Assembly (NCBI RefSeq): GCF_000807275.1
Contig: NZ_CP009056.1
Coordinates: 927,192 to 991,191, forward strand
Source: Frischella perrara
GTDB taxonomy: Bacteria > Pseudomonadota > Gammaproteobacteria > Enterobacterales > Orbaceae
DNA: 64,000 nucleotides
Direction of reading: 5' to 3'
Numbering within the stretch: position 1 is the first letter of the stretch; every line of letters starts with the position of its first letter. A program made the position numbers and the translations under genes. Positions 59,828 to 64,000 of this stretch are shown piece after piece. A model generated the notes under the pieces. That model saw only the letters and a list, made by a program, of their open reading frames with translations. It was not told the DNA's origin and searched no databases.

Positions 59828-60802
59828 ATGTTTGACTATAAAGGTTTTTCAGCACAAGAAGTTGAAGAATTATGTGCATCTAAATATATACAACGTTATT
59901 GTATAAGATCCATGTATAATCCAAGCGAAATTTACTCGCAAGGATATTATTTTAGACAATATGCTCAATTCCCCTATTTTCTTCCCTTAATGGTTTTTTC
60001 TGAACATGGTATTGAATTTGGTCATGTAGGACATAAAGAAATTGAAAATGATGCTTATGCAATGTTGGTTTTTTCGGATTATAAAAAAATAAATTATCAA
60101 AAAGCATCTAAAAAAATTTGTTATAAAGTTTTGCATCCATTAATTTGGTATAGAAGAAATAATATTGAGCAATCTCCTTTAGCTAAAGGTACTTTGGCAT
60201 TTCCTTCTCATTCTACTTCAAAAAATGATTGCATTTTTGATATAGAAAAATATATTCAAGAATTGAAATCATTACCTCTTGATATGCAGCCTGTTTGCGT
60301 TAGTTTACATATTAGTGATATAAAAAAAGGACAGCATTTAGAATTTATAAAGCATGGTATTCCCGTTTACACGGCCGGTAATCCCGCAGATTATCGATAT
60401 GGTGAAAGATTTTATAATATTCTAAAAAATTTTAAGTATGGTACTTCAAATTTGGTTGGTTCTTATGCTTATTTTTGTGTGGAAATGGGTATACCTTTTT
60501 CATTATTTGGTCAAGAAAGTAAATATATTAATACTTCCGGTGATAGAATATATGATGGTGATTATAAGGTAAGAGAAGGTTATCAGATTGCAGAGAATGT
60601 TTTTTCAGGAATTCATAAACATATAACCAATGAACAAAAAGAACATGTTGAAAAGAATATTGGAACTAATCCAGATTTATCAAGAAATGAAATGAAAACG
60701 CTTTTTTATAGGGCTTTTTTAAAGAAAGGATTAACACCTCGAGTGTTTTTTTATATTATAAAATATTTATTATTCAAATATATTTTTCGTTGTAAATTAT
60801 AA
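59828..60802 (+). CDS. Unrecognised protein of the surface-glycan cluster
   Basis: 324 residues, no signal peptide and no clear membrane segment until a short hydrophobic C-terminal stretch (VFFYIIKYLLFKYIF). I do not recognise a named family. The central part has the look of conserved blocks in uncharacterised capsule/LPS cluster proteins: LAFPSHSTSKND, VSLHISDIKKGQHLEFIKHG, PVYTAGNPADYRYGERFY and NLVGSYAYFCVEMGIPFSLFG. Those His/Asp and Gly-rich segments could form a nucleotide-sugar or glycosyltransferase site, but that is a guess. It lies 55 bases after the TyrR-like gene and 39 before pseB, and base composition appears even more AT-rich than in the housekeeping genes. A role in adding or transporting pseudaminic-acid glycan is the simplest inference. 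Confidence 0.5.
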   Translation: MFDYKGFSAQEVEELCASKYIQRYCIRSMYNPSEIYSQGYYFRQYAQFPYFLPLMVFSEHGIEFGHVGHKEIENDAYAMLVFSDYKKINYQKASKKICYKVLHPLIWYRRNNIEQSPLAKGTLAFPSHSTSKNDCIFDIEKYIQELKSLPLDMQPVCVSLHISDIKKGQHLEFIKHGIPVYTAGNPADYRYGERFYNILKNFKYGTSNLVGSYAYFCVEMGIPFSLFGQESKYINTSGDRIYDGDYKVREGYQIAENVFSGIHKHITNEQKEHVEKNIGTNPDLSRNEMKTLFYRAFLKKGLTPRVFFYIIKYLLFKYIFRCKL

Positions 60803-60841
60803 ATTTAAAATCGCTTTCATAATGAGGCATAAAGGGAAAAA

Positions 60842-61840
60842 ATGTTTAAAGATAAAGTTATTTTAATAACAGGTGGAACGGGATCTTTTGGTCATAAATT
60901 TGTTGAAATGACATTAACAAAATATAATCCAAAAAAAATTATTATTTATTCACGTGATGAAATGAAACAGTGGGAAATGGCAAAATTATATGCTAATGAT
61001 ACTAGGATTCGTTTTTTTATTGGTGATGTCCGTGATCGTGACCGATTATACAGAGCACTAGATGGAGTTGATTATGTTGTTCATGCTGCAGCTACCAAAA
61101 TAGTTCCAACAGCTGAATACAATCCATTTGAATGTATTAAAACAAATATAAATGGTGCAATGAATGTAATAGATGCTTGTATTGATAAAGGTGTTAAAAG
61201 AGCAGTTGCATTGTCGACGGATAAAGCAAGCAGTCCAGCTAATTTATATGGGGCAACAAAATTAGCTTCTGATAAAATGTTTGTTGCAGGTAATTCATAT
61301 TCCGGAGCTGACAAAACAAAATTCTCAGTAGTTCGCTATGGAAACGTCATGGGGTCAAGAGGCTCTGTTATTCCATTCTTTTTATCAATAAAAAATAAGG
61401 GTGAATTACCTATAACTGATGCAAGAATGACTCGGTTTATGATTACTTTAGAACAAGGCGTTGAACTTGTATGGCACGCATTTGAAGATATGATTGGCGG
61501 AGAAATCTATGTAAAGAAAATTCCATCAATGAAGGTAACTGATGTGGCATTATCGATCTTGCCTGATGCTAAATTAAATATAGTCGGTATCCGTCCTGGT
61601 GAAAAGTTGCATGAACAAATGATTAGTGCTGAAGATTCTTATTATACCTATGAATATCCTGAGCATTATAAAATTTTACCAGCAATTAATGGATGGGAAA
61701 ATTGTACAAAGCGTATAAAGAATGGTAAAAAAGTTCCTGAAGGATTTATATATTCGAGTGATAACAATACTGAATGGATGAGTATTGAAACCTTACAAAA
61801 TTGGTTATCCAATAATAAATTAAAAATAGGTAATTTTTAA
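60842..61840 (+). CDS. pseB: UDP-N-acetylglucosamine 4,6-dehydratase (inverting) PseB
   Basis: First enzyme of pseudaminic acid synthesis. 332 residues; the C. jejuni enzyme is similar in length. Short-chain dehydrogenase fold with NADP site TGGTGSFG (10-17). Catalytic Asp127-Lys128 and Tyr136/Lys140 are in STDKASSPANLYGATKLASD. The conserved HAAAMKHVP of many PseB proteins is HAAATKIVP here. SRGSVIPFFLSIKNKGELPI, TRFMITLEQGVE and GIRPGEKLHEQMI are kept. pseC starts at the base right after the stop. Ribosome site AAAGGGAAAA. Confidence 0.95.
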   Translation: MFKDKVILITGGTGSFGHKFVEMTLTKYNPKKIIIYSRDEMKQWEMAKLYANDTRIRFFIGDVRDRDRLYRALDGVDYVVHAAATKIVPTAEYNPFECIKTNINGAMNVIDACIDKGVKRAVALSTDKASSPANLYGATKLASDKMFVAGNSYSGADKTKFSVVRYGNVMGSRGSVIPFFLSIKNKGELPITDARMTRFMITLEQGVELVWHAFEDMIGGEIYVKKIPSMKVTDVALSILPDAKLNIVGIRPGEKLHEQMISAEDSYYTYEYPEHYKILPAINGWENCTKRIKNGKKVPEGFIYSSDNNTEWMSIETLQNWLSNNKLKIGNF

Positions 61841-62995
61841 ATGTCGAATTTTATTCCATATGGTTGTCAAGATATAACAGAAGAGGATATTCAGACTGTA
61901 TCTGAAATTTTGAAATCTGATTTTTTAACGCAAGGTCCAATGGTTCCTTTGTTTGAAAAAGCCGTATCTGATTACGTAGGTATCAATTATGCATTTGCAA
62001 TGAATAGTGCCACGTCTGCATTGCATGTTGCTTGCTTAGCTTTAGGTTTAAAAGAAGGAGATTGGCTTTGGACTTCACCTAATACATTTGTAGCCTCAGC
62101 TAATTGTGGACGTTATTGTGGTGCTCATGTAGATTTTGTAGATATTGATTCTAAAACTTATAACATGAGTGTTACCGCGCTTGAGGAAAAACTTAAACAA
62201 GCTAAATTAAATAATTGTTTACCGAAGATTGTTGTTCCTGTTCATTTTGCTGGTCAATCTTGTGATATGAAAAGTATAAAAGCACTCGCTGATGAATATA
62301 ATTTTTTCATCATTGAAGATGCCTCCCATGCAATTGGTGGAACTTATTTAAATCAAAAAATTGGCAATTGTAGATTTTCAGACATCACTATTTTTAGTTT
62401 CCATCCTGTAAAAATTATAACAACTGCTGAAGGTGGGATGGCGCTAACCAGAGATGCAAAACTAGCAGATAAAATACAATTATTTAGAAGTCACGGTATT
62501 ACCAGAGATGCCAATTTTATGACACATATTGCTGATGGTGATTGGTATTATCAGCAAATTGAACTTGGCTTAAACTATCGGATGACAGAACTGCAAGCCG
62601 GTTTAGGTATTAGTCAGCTAAAGCGTATAGATAAGTATGTTCAACGGCGGCATGAACTTGCCAATTATTATGACCAAATATTATCAGATTTACCATTAAT
62701 ATTGCCATATCAGCACCATGACAATTATAGTGCTTTACATCTATACCCTATAGTATTACAAGACGCTACAAAACGTAAAATTGTTTTTGATCACTTAAGA
62801 AAGAATAATATTGGTGTTAATGTACATTACATACCAGTTCATACTCAACCTTATTATCAGCAATTAGGGCACAAATATGGAGACTATCCTCAAGCTGAGG
62901 CATATTATAATGGAGCAATAAGTTTGCCTCTATTTGCAAAGCTCAGCCATCAACAACAAGATTTTATAGTTGATTGTATTAAAGCGAGTATCTGA
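61841..62995 (+). CDS. pseC: UDP-4-amino-4,6-dideoxy-N-acetyl-L-altrosamine transaminase PseC
   Basis: PLP-dependent aminotransferase, second step of pseudaminic acid synthesis. 384 residues. DegT/DnrJ/EryC1 fold: the PLP Lys is Lys191 in SFHPVKIITTAEGG, Asp160 in IIEDASHAIGGTYLN binds the pyridine ring, and NYRMTELQAGLGISQLKRID is the conserved C-terminal-half block. The N-terminus FIPYGCQDITEEDI matches PseC proteins. Its start directly abuts pseB and its stop is 1 base from pseF, so the genes are tightly coupled. Confidence 0.94.
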   Translation: MSNFIPYGCQDITEEDIQTVSEILKSDFLTQGPMVPLFEKAVSDYVGINYAFAMNSATSALHVACLALGLKEGDWLWTSPNTFVASANCGRYCGAHVDFVDIDSKTYNMSVTALEEKLKQAKLNNCLPKIVVPVHFAGQSCDMKSIKALADEYNFFIIEDASHAIGGTYLNQKIGNCRFSDITIFSFHPVKIITTAEGGMALTRDAKLADKIQLFRSHGITRDANFMTHIADGDWYYQQIELGLNYRMTELQAGLGISQLKRIDKYVQRRHELANYYDQILSDLPLILPYQHHDNYSALHLYPIVLQDATKRKIVFDHLRKNNIGVNVHYIPVHTQPYYQQLGHKYGDYPQAEAYYNGAISLPLFAKLSHQQQDFIVDCIKASI

Positions 62996-62996
62996 A

Positions 62997-63704
62997 ATGA
63001 ATGTAGCCATTATACCAGCTCGAGGCGGTAGTAAACGTATACCAAAGAAAAATATTAAACAGTTTTGCGGCCAACCTATGATTGCTTATTCTATTCAAGC
63101 AGCAAAAGCAAGTGGTTGTTTTGAGCGTATTATTGTATCAACTGATGATCAAGCTATAGCTAGCGTTGCTATTGAATATGGTGCAGAAGTTCCTTTTTTT
63201 AGACCTAAAGAATTATCAGATGATTTTACAGGTACGATCCCTGTTATTCGGCACGCAATTGAAATGCTTGAGCAACAAAATGCTAAGCCTATATCAGCTG
63301 CATGTTGTATTTATGCTACAGCTCCATTTATTCAACCTTTAGATATTATTACGGGTCTAAAACAACTACAAAATAATGTAGATTGTTTATATTCATTCTC
63401 TGTTACTTCTTACCCTTATCCAATTCAACGAGCAATAAAAGTTACTCACGATAAACGTACTGAAATGTTTCAACCGGAGTTTTTTAATGTTCGTTCGCAA
63501 GATCTAGAAGATGCATATCATGATGCCGGTCAATTTTATTGGGGTAGAAAAGAAGCATGGCTGAATGAGAAAAACATATTTTCTTCTCATAGTATGCCCA
63601 TAATTTTACCACGTTACCGAGTTCAAGATATTGATACTCAAGAAGATTGGTTAAGCGCCGAATTAATGTTTGAAATGATCATGAGAAAGCGGAAAACTCA
63701 ATGA
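62997..63704 (+). CDS. pseF: Pseudaminic acid cytidylyltransferase PseF
   Basis: Activates pseudaminic acid to CMP-pseudaminic acid. 235 residues from the ATG at 62997 (MNVAIIPARGGSKRIPKKN). A longer frame from 62970 lies inside pseC and is rejected. The CTP-binding signature IPARGGSKRIPKKNIK, VSTDDQAIASVAIEYGAE, FRPKELSDDFTGT and DAGQFYWGRKEAW are typical of PseF, which differs from NeuA in the last block. The stop overlaps the pseG start (ATGA). Confidence 0.94.
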   Translation: MNVAIIPARGGSKRIPKKNIKQFCGQPMIAYSIQAAKASGCFERIIVSTDDQAIASVAIEYGAEVPFFRPKELSDDFTGTIPVIRHAIEMLEQQNAKPISAACCIYATAPFIQPLDIITGLKQLQNNVDCLYSFSVTSYPYPIQRAIKVTHDKRTEMFQPEFFNVRSQDLEDAYHDAGQFYWGRKEAWLNEKNIFSSHSMPIILPRYRVQDIDTQEDWLSAELMFEMIMRKRKTQ

Positions 63705-64000
63705 ATATTGTATTTCGTGTTGATGCTGCTCAACATATTGGAAGTGGACACGTTATGCGTTGTTTAACTTTGGCAGATGAATTAAGTCAACATGGGGTTA
63801 ATTGTATTTTTATATCTAGAGAATTTGAAGGTAATCTCTTTTCATTAATTAAAGAAAAAGGTTATTTGTTATATTCTTTATCATCCCCAATTACTTCTTT
63901 ATATCAGAACCCTAATCAATTAGTACCTCATGAACATTGGCTTGGTGTAAATTATGAAGTAGATGCTAAACAAACGATTGACATTTTAAATATGATATCT
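63701..64000 (+). CDS. pseG: UDP-2,4-diacetamido-trideoxy-altropyranose hydrolase PseG (5' part, cut by window edge)
   Basis: 100 codons are visible, beginning with ATG overlapping the pseF stop by four bases. The start MNIVFRVDAAQHIGSGHVMR matches the family, which begins with a UDP-sugar-binding GSGH motif; CLTLADELSQHGVNCIFISRE follows. It removes UDP before the pseudaminic acid synthase step. The frame is open to the window end, so the remaining two-thirds and the later genes (pseH, pseI) would be just outside to the right. Confidence 0.88.
   Translation, partial: MNIVFRVDAAQHIGSGHVMRCLTLADELSQHGVNCIFISREFEGNLFSLIKEKGYLLYSLSSPITSLYQNPNQLVPHEHWLGVNYEVDAKQTIDILNMIS

Overview
The window is a low-G+C, AT-rich chromosomal segment from a gammaproteobacterium. 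The proteins resemble E. coli homologues closely and often end to end (zapC, lapA/lapB, lpoB, zipA, rlmF, tmcA, ygfX, rlhA), but many local E. coli neighbourhoods are pared down or rearranged. Together with pyruvate carboxylase and a fermentative 2-hydroxyacid dehydrogenase, this best fits the Orbaceae (Gilliamella-like insect gut bacteria). That placement is inference. No rRNA, tRNA, CRISPR array, insertion sequence or prophage was seen.

Layout. 1-9 kb: end of rlhA (23S rRNA hydroxylation), htpG with a heat-shock-type promoter, a secreted adhesin-like protein with a 134-bp tandem duplication over its 5' end, gapA, and the helicase gene rep. 9-20 kb: acrAB efflux operon, zipA, ligA-luxS-tautomerase cluster, yggL, and a frameshifted rhlE. 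20-31 kb: lactate/malate-type dehydrogenase, pntAB transhydrogenase, ybgI, dapA-bamC (BamC short), purC, yeaL, tmcA-cysZ. 31-44 kb: mmuP-mmuM, a PPP-type phosphatase, pyruvate carboxylase, zapC/ycbX, and an autotransporter preceded by a near-consensus Fur box. 44-59 kb: ygfZ, ygfX (without sdhE), rsmI, nlpD (without rpoS), gpmA, rlmF, mutS, ribA, pgpB, lapAB, ycfH, hinT, lpoB, nagZ, and an unusual TyrR-like regulator. 59.8-64 kb: an unrecognised surface-glycan type protein followed by pseB-pseC-pseF-pseG for CMP-pseudaminic acid, running off the right edge.

Most of the window is housekeeping: cell envelope and division (zipA, zapC, bamC, lapAB, lpoB, nagZ, nlpD, pgpB), RNA modification (rlhA, tmcA, rsmI, rlmF), DNA repair and replication (rep, ligA, mutS), and central metabolism (gapA, gpmA, pyc, pnt, dehydrogenase). 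The accessory, host-facing part is the adhesin-like gene, the Fur-box autotransporter, luxS and the pseudaminic acid cluster.

Many convergent gene pairs are separated by strong inverted repeats, listed as terminators. Several starts were moved inward from the longest open frame to an ATG with a Shine-Dalgarno sequence or to the family's N-terminus; each case is noted. The best candidates for something new are the TyrR-like protein with a GAFTGA-like loop and an altered Walker B, the tandem 5'-end remnant at the adhesin gene, the iron-box autotransporter, and the luxS-linked tautomerase lacking two canonical residues. No clearly new multi-gene system was found.
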